NCBI GenBank assembly: GCA_030653505.1
Contig: JAURZK010000109.1
Span: 1 to 64,000, forward strand
From: Rubrivivax sp.
GTDB taxonomy: Bacteria; Pseudomonadota; Gammaproteobacteria; Burkholderiales; Burkholderiaceae_C
Direction: 5' to 3'
Length of the DNA stretch: 64,000 nucleotides
Numbering within the stretch: the first letter of the stretch is position 1; every line of letters starts with the position of its first letter. The notes under the pieces were generated by a model that saw only the letters and a list, made by a program, of their open reading frames with translations, ran no database searches and was not told the origin of the DNA. This document shows positions 54,193 through 62,273 of the stretch, piece after piece. The translations under genes and the position numbers were made by a program.

Positions 54193-54377
54193 CGTCGTCC
54201 TCGATCTTGTCGCCGTGCGTGCCGGCAAAGATGCGAATGATGCCACCGGCCCAGTCCGCCGCAGCCGCTGTGGCACAGTGGGCTTTGTCTTCCGACTGCC
54301 CCCGACATGCCGACGCCGCATTCCCCACCCCGCACCACCTTACCCGCCACCCTGCCCGCCCTGCAGGGAGCCCGCTG

Positions 54378-54947
54378 ATGGCGATCAAGGCCACGGTCTA
54401 CAAGGCCAACCTGCAGATCGCCGACATGGACCGCGGCCTCTACGCCACGCACCAGGTGACGCTGGCGCGTGAGCCCTCCGAGACCGACGAGCGGATGATG
54501 GTGCGGCTGCTCGCCTTCGTGCTCAACGTGCCCGCCGACGACCACGACGGCGCGCTCGCCTTTGCACGCGGCGCCGCCGACGCAGAAGAGCCCGACCTCT
54601 GGCAGCGCAGCCTGGCCGGCGACCTGCGGCAGTGGATCGAGGTCGGCCAGCCCGACGAACGCCGCCTGGTGCGCGCCGCCGGCCGCGCCGAGCGCGTGGC
54701 GCTCTACGTCTACAGCAGCGCGGCGCACATCTGGTGGGCCGGCGTGCAGAACAAGCTGGCGCGGCTGAACAATCTGGCGGTGTGGCAGTTGCCCTCGGCG
54801 CAGAGCCAGGCGCTCGCCGCGCTGGCCGCGCGTTCGATGCAACTGCAGGTGACGGTGCAGGACGGGCAGGTCTGGGTCGGCGATGCCGAGCACAACATCG
54901 AGGTGCAGCCCGTCGCACTGAAGACACCCGTCTACCGCAACTACTGA
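54378..54947 (+). CDS. YaeQ family protein
   Basis: A 189-residue YaeQ-family protein, whose structure resembles PD-(D/E)XK nucleases. Signature segments are MAIKATVYKANLQIADMDRGLYATHQVTLAREPSETDERMMVRLLAFVL, the acidic cluster AADAEEPDLWQRSLAG, and WIEVGQPDERRL. The biological role is unsettled. The stop overlaps the next start by one base (TGATG), which couples it to the prolyl oligopeptidase. It diverges from the coiled-coil gene across 185 bp. Confidence 0.92.
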   Translation: MAIKATVYKANLQIADMDRGLYATHQVTLAREPSETDERMMVRLLAFVLNVPADDHDGALAFARGAADAEEPDLWQRSLAGDLRQWIEVGQPDERRLVRAAGRAERVALYVYSSAAHIWWAGVQNKLARLNNLAVWQLPSAQSQALAALAARSMQLQVTVQDGQVWVGDAEHNIEVQPVALKTPVYRNY

Positions 54948-57088
54948 TGAAGCGGCACGTCGTCGTGCTCGCCCTGGCCCTCGGGCTGCCCACATTCGCC
55001 AACACCATGCCCCAGACCGCACCCGCCCCGCACGATCCCTATCTCTGGCTCGAGGACGTGCAAGGCGCACGTGCACTGGCCTGGGTGCGCGAGCGCAATG
55101 CCGAGAGTGAGGGTGTGCTGCAGGCCGGCGCCGGTTTCGATGGGCTGCGCGCGCAACTGCTCGAAGTGCTGGACAGCAAGGAACAGATTCCCTACGTCAC
55201 CCGCCGCGGCGATGGGCTCTACAACTTCTGGCGCGACGCCGCCAACCCGCGCGGCCTGTGGCGGCGCACGACGCTGGCCGAGTACCGCAAGCCCAAGCCC
55301 GCGTGGGAGACCGTCATCGACGTCGACGCGCTGGGCCAGGCCGAAGGCGAGAACTGGGTCTGGGCCAGCGCCACCTGCCTGGGCCCCGACTACCGCCGCT
55401 GCATGGTGGCACTGTCGCGCGGCGGCGCCGACGCCACGGTGGTGCGCGAGTTCGACACCGTCACGAAGCGCTTCGTCGCCGGCGGCTTCACGCTGCCCGA
55501 GGCCAAGACGCAGGTCGAGTGGAAGGACGCGGACACACTCTACGTCGGCACCGACTTCGGCCCGGGCTCGCTCACCGATTCGGGCTACGCACGCGTCATC
55601 AAGGCTTGGCAGCGTGGCACGCCGCTGGCGCAGGCCGCCACCGTCTTCGAAGGCGAGGCCCGGGACGTGGCCGCCTACGTCGAGGTCGACCCCACACCCG
55701 GCTTCGAGCGCACCGTCTTCGGCCGCGCGCTGGACTTCTACACCTCGCGCAGCTTCCTGCTGCAGGGCCAGGCGCTGCTGCCCCTGGCCAAGCCCGCCGA
55801 TGCCAAGCTGGCCTTCTGGCGTCAACACGTGCTGCTGGAGTTGCGCAGCGACTGGACGGTGGATGGCAAGGCCTGGCCCCGCGGCGCGCTGCTGGTGGCC
55901 GATGCCGCCGCCTTCCTGAAGGGCGAGCGCAACTTCACGGCGCTGTTCACGCCCACGGCCACGCGCTCGCTCGCGAGCTTCGGCGCCACGCGCAGCAAGC
56001 TGCTGCTGGACGTGCTGGACAACGTGGCCAGCCGCATCGAGGAATGGACACCTGCCGGCGCTGCCGGCGAAGGCGGCTGGACCCGCCGCGCGATGCAGGC
56101 GCCCTACCCCGGCAGCCTGGCCATCACGCCGCTGCACGACCCGCTCGTCAAGGACGACGCGCTGGCCGAGGCCTATTTCCTGAACGTGTCCGACTTCCTG
56201 CAGCCCGACGCGCTGCAGCTCGGCCGCACCGGCAGCGCGGCGGAAGACGCGAAGCGCGAGGTGCTGAAATCGCGCCCGGCCTTCTTCGACGCCACCGGCA
56301 TGCGTGCCGAGCAGCGCGTCGCCACCAGCAAGGACGGCACGCGTGTGCCCTACTTCGTGATCTGGCCCCGGGGCGCGAAGCCCGACGGCCGCAACCCGAC
56401 GCTGCTCTACGGCTACGGCGGCTTCGAGAACGCGATGGTGCCCTGGTACTCGGGCGCCATCGGCCGCGCCTGGACGGGCAAGGGTGGCGTCTTCGTGCTG
56501 GCCAACATCCGCGGCGGCGGCGAGTTCGGCCCCGGCTGGCACCAGGCGGCCGTGAAGACCAACAAGCAAAGGAGCTACGACGACTTTGCGGCCGTGGCCG
56601 AAGACCTCATCGCGGGCAGGATCACGAGCCCGAAGCACCTCGGCATCCAGGGCGGCAGCAATGGCGGCCTGCTGGTCGGCGCGGTGATGCTGCAGCGGCC
56701 GGAACTCTTCAACGCCGTGGTCTGCCAGGTGCCCCTGCTGGACATGCACCGTTACCACAGGCTGCTCGCCGGCGCTTCGTGGATGGCCGAGTACGGCGAC
56801 CCCGAGACAGAAGCAGACTGGGCCGCGATCAGCCGCTACAGCCCCTACCAGAACGTGCTGAAGGGCAAGAGTTATCCCAAGGTGCTGTTCACCACCAGCA
56901 CGCGCGACGACCGCGTGCACCCCGGGCACGCCCGCAAGATGGCGGCGAAGATGCGCGAACAAGGCCACCCGCTGCTGTACTGGGAAAACATCGAAGGCGG
57001 CCATGGCGGCGCAGCCGACAACGCCCAGCGTGCGCAGATGATGGCGCTGGAGTACAGCTTCCTCTGGCAACAGCTGGGCGGGCGCTGA
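54947..57088 (+). CDS. Prolyl oligopeptidase family serine peptidase (S9)
   Basis: A 713-residue enzyme with a signal peptide (MKRHVVVLALALGLPTFANT), so probably periplasmic. The N-terminal region starts with the S9 pattern DPYLWLEDVQGARALAWV; a beta-propeller follows. The catalytic domain has LLYGYGGFE, Ser in IQGGSNGGLLVGAVM, Asp in STRDDRVHPGHARKM and His in ENIEGGHGGAADN. It is coupled to YaeQ by a one-base overlap. Its closest relatives cleave short proline-containing peptides. Confidence 0.93.
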   Translation: MKRHVVVLALALGLPTFANTMPQTAPAPHDPYLWLEDVQGARALAWVRERNAESEGVLQAGAGFDGLRAQLLEVLDSKEQIPYVTRRGDGLYNFWRDAANPRGLWRRTTLAEYRKPKPAWETVIDVDALGQAEGENWVWASATCLGPDYRRCMVALSRGGADATVVREFDTVTKRFVAGGFTLPEAKTQVEWKDADTLYVGTDFGPGSLTDSGYARVIKAWQRGTPLAQAATVFEGEARDVAAYVEVDPTPGFERTVFGRALDFYTSRSFLLQGQALLPLAKPADAKLAFWRQHVLLELRSDWTVDGKAWPRGALLVADAAAFLKGERNFTALFTPTATRSLASFGATRSKLLLDVLDNVASRIEEWTPAGAAGEGGWTRRAMQAPYPGSLAITPLHDPLVKDDALAEAYFLNVSDFLQPDALQLGRTGSAAEDAKREVLKSRPAFFDATGMRAEQRVATSKDGTRVPYFVIWPRGAKPDGRNPTLLYGYGGFENAMVPWYSGAIGRAWTGKGGVFVLANIRGGGEFGPGWHQAAVKTNKQRSYDDFAAVAEDLIAGRITSPKHLGIQGGSNGGLLVGAVMLQRPELFNAVVCQVPLLDMHRYHRLLAGASWMAEYGDPETEADWAAISRYSPYQNVLKGKSYPKVLFTTSTRDDRVHPGHARKMAAKMREQGHPLLYWENIEGGHGGAADNAQRAQMMALEYSFLWQQLGGR

Positions 57089-57113
57089 GGCGCCGGCGCT
57101 GGGCGCCAACGCC

Positions 57114-57890
57114 ATGGTGCACTGGATCGATGACCAGGAGCCGCTGCCGCCGGCCACGGCGGCATTCGGGCCCGACACCGACCTCCCCGGCCTGGTCGCC
57201 GCCGGCGGGCATGTCACGCCCAGGCGCCTGGAAGAGGCCTACCGCCAGGGCATCTTCCCCTGGTACAGCGCCGGCCAGCCCGTGCTGTGGTGGAGCCCCG
57301 ACCCGCGCATGGTGCTGCACACGGCCGAGTTCCGCTTGAGCACGAGCCTGCGCAAGACGCTGCGCCGCTTCATCCGCACGCCGGGCTGCGAACTGCGCTT
57401 CGACAGCGCCTTCGAGCAGGTGATCCAGGCCTGTGCCCACACGCCGCGCGAGGGCCAGGACGGCACCTGGATCGTTCCCGCGATGGTCCGCGCCTACGCC
57501 GCCTGGCACCGCGCAGGGCGCGTGCACAGCGTCGAGACCTGGGTCGACGGTGAACTGGTGGGGGGCCTGTACTTCGTGAACATCGGCCGCATGTGCTTCG
57601 GCGAGTCGATGTTCGCGCGCCGCACCGACGCGTCGAAGATCGCGCTTGCCGGTTTCGTCGCCGCCTGCCGCGCGCGTGGCATCGGAATAGTCGACTGCCA
57701 GCAGAACACCGGTCACCTGGCCAGCCTGGGCGGGCGCGAGATCACGCGCGGCGACTTCCTGGCCCACCTCACGCGCACCGTGGGCGCTGCTGCGCCTGCC
57801 GAATGGTCCTATGATGAATCGGCATGGGGGCTGCTGTGGCCCCCGGCTGCCGACACCGAAGCCGACGCCGCGCCACGAGACCCCGCGTGA
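57114..57890 (+). CDS. aat: Leucyl/phenylalanyl-tRNA--protein transferase
   Basis: Aat adds Leu or Phe to proteins with N-terminal Lys or Arg, marking them for ClpAP through ClpS. In 258 residues the motifs [93 protein letters not shown] and [17 protein letters not shown] are diagnostic. The stop overlaps bpt as GTGA. Adjacent to the other N-degron transferase, it completes an N-end-rule pair. Confidence 0.96.
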   Translation: MVHWIDDQEPLPPATAAFGPDTDLPGLVAAGGHVTPRRLEEAYRQGIFPWYSAGQPVLWWSPDPRMVLHTAEFRLSTSLRKTLRRFIRTPGCELRFDSAFEQVIQACAHTPREGQDGTWIVPAMVRAYAAWHRAGRVHSVETWVDGELVGGLYFVNIGRMCFGESMFARRTDASKIALAGFVAACRARGIGIVDCQQNTGHLASLGGREITRGDFLAHLTRTVGAAAPAEWSYDESAWGLLWPPAADTEADAAPRDPA

Positions 57891-58663
57891 CCCACCTCAA
57901 GGAATTACCGCTGCGGTCCTTGCAGTTCTATGCAACGGCCCCTTACCCCTGCAGCTACCTGCCCGACCGGCAGGCGCGCTCGCAGGTGGCCACGCCCAGC
58001 CACCTGATCCACGCCGACACCTACTCGGGCCTGGTGGCCAACGGCTTCAGGCGCAGCGGCATGTTCACCTACCGCCCCTATTGCGACGGCTGCCGCGCCT
58101 GCGTGCCGCTGCGCGTGCCGGTGGCGGGGTTCGTGCCCACACGCAGCCAGCGCCGCGCGCACAAGGCCCACGCCAACCTCCAGGCCCGTGTGCTGCGCCT
58201 GGGCTTCGTGCCCGAGCACTACCAGCTCTACCTGCGCTACCAGGCCGGCCGCCACAGCGGTGGCGGCATGGATCACGACAGCGTCGACCAGTACACCCAG
58301 TTCCTGCTGCAGAGCCGCGTCAATTCGCGCCTGGTCGAGTTCCGCGAGCCCGGCAGCAACGGCCTGCCCGGTGTGCTGAAGATGGTGTCCATCCTGGACG
58401 TGCTCAGCGACGGCATCTCGGCCGTCTACACCTACTACGAGCCCGAGCCGAATGCCAGCTTCGGCACCTACAGCGTGATGTGGCAGATCGAGCAGACACG
58501 GCTGCTCAGGCTGCCGCACGTCTACCTGGTCTACTGGATCGCGCAGAGCCCGAAGATGGCCTACAAGGCGCAGTTCGGGCCGCACCAGCTGCTGTTGGAC
58601 GGGCGCTGGCAGGCGGCGCCCGCGGCTGGGTCGCCCGCGGCCGCCGGCCCCTCAGGCGGCTGA
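57887..58663 (+). CDS. bpt: Bacterial arginyl/leucyl-tRNA--protein transferase (Bpt)
   Basis: Bpt conjugates Leu to N-terminal Asp or Glu, widening the set of N-degron substrates. The 258-residue protein has the ATE N-terminal cysteine motif CSYLP...[17 protein letters not shown] and the C-terminal block [28 protein letters not shown] and [20 protein letters not shown] at 57887 overlaps the aat stop. The 3' end overlaps the convergent NUDIX-MBL gene by 12 bp. Confidence 0.93.
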   Translation: MTHLKELPLRSLQFYATAPYPCSYLPDRQARSQVATPSHLIHADTYSGLVANGFRRSGMFTYRPYCDGCRACVPLRVPVAGFVPTRSQRRAHKAHANLQARVLRLGFVPEHYQLYLRYQAGRHSGGGMDHDSVDQYTQFLLQSRVNSRLVEFREPGSNGLPGVLKMVSILDVLSDGISAVYTYYEPEPNASFGTYSVMWQIEQTRLLRLPHVYLVYWIAQSPKMAYKAQFGPHQLLLDGRWQAAPAAGSPAAAGPSGG

Positions 58664-60334
58664 CCAGCGGTCGTCGGCGTCGCAGACGGCCACCCCGTCG
58701 GCTTGCAGCTTCAGCAAGTGGGCCAGCAGCGAGCGCTGCGCCACACCGTGCAGCTGGGCCGGCACGTCGTCGTAGACCGCCTCCACCAGCGCCTCCACCG
58801 CGCCCGGCCCGTGTTCGCGCAGCGCCGCCAGCACCTTGGCCTCGCGCTTGAGCCGGTGGGCGATCAGGCCGCGCAGCACGGCCTGCGGCTGCGCCACCAG
58901 GAAGCCGTGGCCCGGCGCCAGCCAGTCCAGTGTTTCGTCCAGCAGCGCGTGCAGCGAACCCAGGTAGACGGCCATGTCGCCGTCGGGCGGGTTGATGACC
59001 ACGGTGCTGCCCTGCATCACGTGGTCGCCGGTGAAGAGCAGACGCTCTTCCTCGAGCAGGTAACACAGGTGGTTGCTGGCATGGCCCGGCGTGTGCAGTA
59101 CTCGCAGCGTGGCGCCGGGGCCGGCCACGATGCGCTCGCCGTGCAAGGGCAGGCGCTCGGGCGCGAAGTGTTCGTCCTGCCACTCGGGGTGGTCGGCCAC
59201 ACGCCCCCACACCGGCGCGCCGGTGGCCAGTGCCAGTGCCGCGGCGCCGGGTGAATGGTCACGGTGCGTGTGGGTGACGAGGATGCGTTCGAGCCGCCCG
59301 CCGGCGTCGGCCAGCGCCGCCAGCAGCGCCTGTGTGTGGGGTTCGCTCACCGGGCCCGGGTCGATCAGCGTGAAGCGCCCTTCGCCGCCCACCAGGTAGC
59401 TGTTGGTGCCGGGGCCGGTCATCGGCCCGGGGTTGGGCGCGGTGATGCGCAGCACACGCTCGGACAGCCGCACCACGCGGCCGGCCAGCAGCGTGGCGTG
59501 CACGGTGCCGTGGCCCTCGGGGTCGAGCCGGCCGACCTCGGCGTAGGCCAGTTCGTGCGGCATCACGACGCCCGGGCCACGGGCGGTGAGCGCCCGGCGC
59601 GGCATGATCAGCGGCACCGCGGTGCGCTGGCGCATGGCCTCCAGCGCTGAGGCGGCGTCGGCATGCACGCCGAGTTCTTTCAGTATCACGCGGGTCACAG
59701 GCAGCAGCTTCAGACCCAGCGCCGGTTCCAGCGCCTGCGCCGGGCTGATCCACATCAGCTCCAGCGCTTCGTTGCGGTCGGCGTCGGCGTGCTGCCCGGC
59801 CGGCGTCAGCGCGGCGAAGAAGCGGGTGTCAAAACGCTTCTGTGGCCCGGGCGGCGTGAGCCAGTGGCTGCAGTAGACCAGGCCGCGCACGTCGAGCTGC
59901 ACGCCGGTGGCGGCACAGCACTCGGCCATGCCGGCGCTGCCGGCCTGCAAGCGTGCACGCCAGGGCTGCAGCGCCGCGACGTCGAGCGGCGCCCCGTTGG
60001 CCTGCTGCGCCAGCAACAGGCCCACTTCCTCGAAAGTCTCGCGCACCGCGGCCACCAGGTAGTCGAGCGCCCCAGCGGCCATGCCGAGCTGGTGGCTGGC
60101 CCGGGCGTCGTCCAGGCCCAGGCAGTGGGCGTGGGCGGCACGGTCGCGCGCGTCGAGCACACCCCCGGGGAAGACCGCGGCACCACCACGCTGGTCGTCC
60201 TCGCGTTCGGGGCGCACCATCATCAGCACCTCGAGGCCCTCGGCGCCATCGCGCAGCAGCAGCAGCGAGGCCGCAGCGCGTGCACCGGCGGCGGTGGCGT
60301 AGCCCGGCGCGGCGGCGCTCTCTTGCGCGCTCAT
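58652..60334 (-). CDS. NUDIX hydrolase fused to a metallo-beta-lactamase-fold hydrolase
   Basis: A 560-residue two-domain protein. Residues 1 to about 270 carry a NUDIX domain whose box is GGVLDARD...[14 protein letters not shown], with an extra insertion between the G and the REXXEE part, as in the NUDT19-like group. Residues about 300-560 form an MBL domain with [52 protein letters not shown] and a final APGHG. ATG at 60334 overlaps the upstream CoA transferase stop (ATGA), so an acyl-CoA-related substrate is plausible. Confidence 0.9.
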   Translation of the reverse strand: MSAQESAAAPGYATAAGARAAASLLLLRDGAEGLEVLMMVRPEREDDQRGGAAVFPGGVLDARDRAAHAHCLGLDDARASHQLGMAAGALDYLVAAVRETFEEVGLLLAQQANGAPLDVAALQPWRARLQAGSAGMAECCAATGVQLDVRGLVYCSHWLTPPGPQKRFDTRFFAALTPAGQHADADRNEALELMWISPAQALEPALGLKLLPVTRVILKELGVHADAASALEAMRQRTAVPLIMPRRALTARGPGVVMPHELAYAEVGRLDPEGHGTVHATLLAGRVVRLSERVLRITAPNPGPMTGPGTNSYLVGGEGRFTLIDPGPVSEPHTQALLAALADAGGRLERILVTHTHRDHSPGAAALALATGAPVWGRVADHPEWQDEHFAPERLPLHGERIVAGPGATLRVLHTPGHASNHLCYLLEEERLLFTGDHVMQGSTVVINPPDGDMAVYLGSLHALLDETLDWLAPGHGFLVAQPQAVLRGLIAHRLKREAKVLAALREHGPGAVEALVEAVYDDVPAQLHGVAQRSLLAHLLKLQADGVAVCDADDRWSAA

Positions 60335-61473
60335 CGTGCGCTCCCTGCCGCACGCAGTGCGGCAATCTCTTCGGCGCTGCAACCCGCCTCGCGCAGCAGT
60401 TCGTCGGTGTGCTGGCCGACCTCGGGCGCCGGCCGTGGGTGGCCCGCCGGCGTGCGGTCGAAGCGCGGCGCCGGCGCCGGCTGCAGCACGCCGCACACAT
60501 CGACGAAGGCGCCGCGACTTTGCGCGTGGCGGTGACGCGGCGCCTCGTCGAAGTCGAGCACGGGTGCGAAGCAGGCGTCGCTGCCTTCGAGAAGCAAACA
60601 CCAGGCGTCACGCGTGCGCTGCTGCACCGCGGCCGTGATGGCCGTGCGCATCTCGGGCCACAGGCTGCGGTCGTACTGGCGCTGCACGAAGCGGGGCTCC
60701 AGCCCCAGCGCCTGCGCCAGCTGGGTGAAAAACTTGGGCTCCAGCGCCGCCAGGCTGACCCAGCGGCCGTCGGCGGTTTGATAGCTGTCGTAGAAGGGCG
60801 CGCCGCCATCGAGCAGGTTCTCGCCGCGCGGCCCATCCCAGTTGCCCGAGGCATGCAGGCCATAGAAGATCGAGGCCAGCGAGGCCGCGCCGTCGACCAT
60901 CGCCGCGTCCACCACCTGGCCCCGGCCCGAGTGCTGGCGCTCGAAGATCGCGGCCATGACGCCGAAAGCCAGGTAGAGCGCACCGCCGCCGTAGTCGCCC
61001 ACCAGGTTCAGCGGCGGCACCGGCTTGCCGCCGGCGCCGCCAATGGCGTGCAGCGCGCCGCTGAGCGCGATGTAGTTCAGGTCGTGGCCGGCCGCACTGG
61101 CCAGCGGGCCCGTCTGGCCGAAGCCGGTCATGCGCCCGTAGACCAGCCGCGGGTTGCGCGCATGGCAGTCGGCCGGGCCGAGGCCCAGCTTTTCGGTGGC
61201 GCCGGGGCGCAGACCTTCGAGCAGCACGTCGGCGGTGGCTATCAGGCGCAACGCGGCGTCGCGGCCCGCGGCGGTCTTCAGGTCCAGCGCCACCGATCGC
61301 CGGCCGCGCGCGTTGACGTCGTGGCGCGGCGCCATCGCCACGCCCAGGCCGCTGGCCTCGGTGCGGTCGATGCGCACCACGTCGGCGCCCAGGTCGGCCA
61401 GCAGCATGCCGCACAGGGGTACCGGGCCGATGCTGGCGAGTTCGATGATGCGCAGTCCTTGCAGCGGTCCCAT
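60331..61473 (-). CDS. CaiB/BaiF family CoA transferase (alpha-methylacyl-CoA racemase-like)
   Basis: A 380-residue family III CoA transferase. Conserved blocks are GLRIIELASIGPVPLCGMLLADLGADVVRIDR, VALDLKTAAGRDAALRLIATADVLLEGLRPG, YGRMTGFGQTGPLASAAGHDLNYIALSGAL, NLVGDYGGGALYLAFGVMAA (with the family Asp) and GRGQVVDAAMVDGAASL. It resembles alpha-methylacyl-CoA racemase more than formyl-CoA transferase. It is translationally coupled to the NUDIX-MBL gene. Substrate is not inferable from sequence. Confidence 0.9.
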   Translation of the reverse strand: MGPLQGLRIIELASIGPVPLCGMLLADLGADVVRIDRTEASGLGVAMAPRHDVNARGRRSVALDLKTAAGRDAALRLIATADVLLEGLRPGATEKLGLGPADCHARNPRLVYGRMTGFGQTGPLASAAGHDLNYIALSGALHAIGGAGGKPVPPLNLVGDYGGGALYLAFGVMAAIFERQHSGRGQVVDAAMVDGAASLASIFYGLHASGNWDGPRGENLLDGGAPFYDSYQTADGRWVSLAALEPKFFTQLAQALGLEPRFVQRQYDRSLWPEMRTAITAAVQQRTRDAWCLLLEGSDACFAPVLDFDEAPRHRHAQSRGAFVDVCGVLQPAPAPRFDRTPAGHPRPAPEVGQHTDELLREAGCSAEEIAALRAAGSAR

Positions 61474-61625
61474 GGCGTCCCTGTTCGATGTCGCCCGGCA
61501 GTGTGCCCCAAGGCCGGCCCAGCCGGCCGCCTTGCGGGCGCGCAAGCTGGCGCAGGGCCGTCTGCCCATAATGCGCACGGCCGGCCTGCAGCCCGCAGGC
61601 CCCGTGCCAACCGCAAAGGGCGCTT

Positions 61626-62204
61626 GTGACAGACGAAGTGAAGGTGGAAGTGCGCCGCAGCGGCCGCACGTTCGAGGCCGAGGCCGTGCTCGACCTGGGC
61701 GCCGACGCGCAGACCATCTGGGAGACCATCACCGACTACGATGCGCTGGCGCGCTACATGCCGGGCATCCACCACTGCCACGTCAGCGAACGCAACCCGC
61801 GCGGCAATGGCGACGAGCACCTCGTCGTCGAGCAGCGCGGCGAGTTCCGCTTCATGATGTTCGCGCAGACGATGAAGGTGCTGCTGAACATCGAGAACCG
61901 CCACCTGCAGAGCTCGGTCGCGAAGGCCGTGCGCTTCGACCTCGGCAGCATCTTCACGCGGCGCGCCATCGATGTCTTCGAAGGCACCTACGTGCTGAGC
62001 AAGCTGCCGGTCGAAGGCAGCAGCCCGCGCACGCACCTGGTCTACACCGCCATCATCGGCCTGCGCCTGCCGCCGCCGCCTTCGATCGGGAACATCGCGA
62101 TACGCCAGAACCTGGTGGTGCAGCTCGAGGCGGTGGCCAAGGAAGTGGCGCGCCGTGCCGGGCGGCCAGGGGCCCAGCCGCAGATCGTGAAGACGACCGT
62201 GTAG
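61626..62204 (+). CDS. SRPBCC (START-like) family protein
   Basis: A 192-residue protein with the helix-grip fold of polyketide cyclase/START-like lipid or ligand-binding proteins: a first strand VLDLGADAQTIWETITDYDALARYMPGIHHC, several strands, and a C-terminal helix QLEAVAKEVARRAG. The start is GTG at 61626, after TT. It diverges from the CoA transferase gene across 152 bp and is convergent with the RND pump gene. The ligand is unknown. Confidence 0.82.
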   Translation: MTDEVKVEVRRSGRTFEAEAVLDLGADAQTIWETITDYDALARYMPGIHHCHVSERNPRGNGDEHLVVEQRGEFRFMMFAQTMKVLLNIENRHLQSSVAKAVRFDLGSIFTRRAIDVFEGTYVLSKLPVEGSSPRTHLVYTAIIGLRLPPPPSIGNIAIRQNLVVQLEAVAKEVARRAGRPGAQPQIVKTTV

Positions 62205-62273
62205 TGGCGCGGCGCTTCGCCGTGCACCCCGCGCAGGTCGCGGGCCGCCAGCCCCGCAGACGAACTGCGCAAA

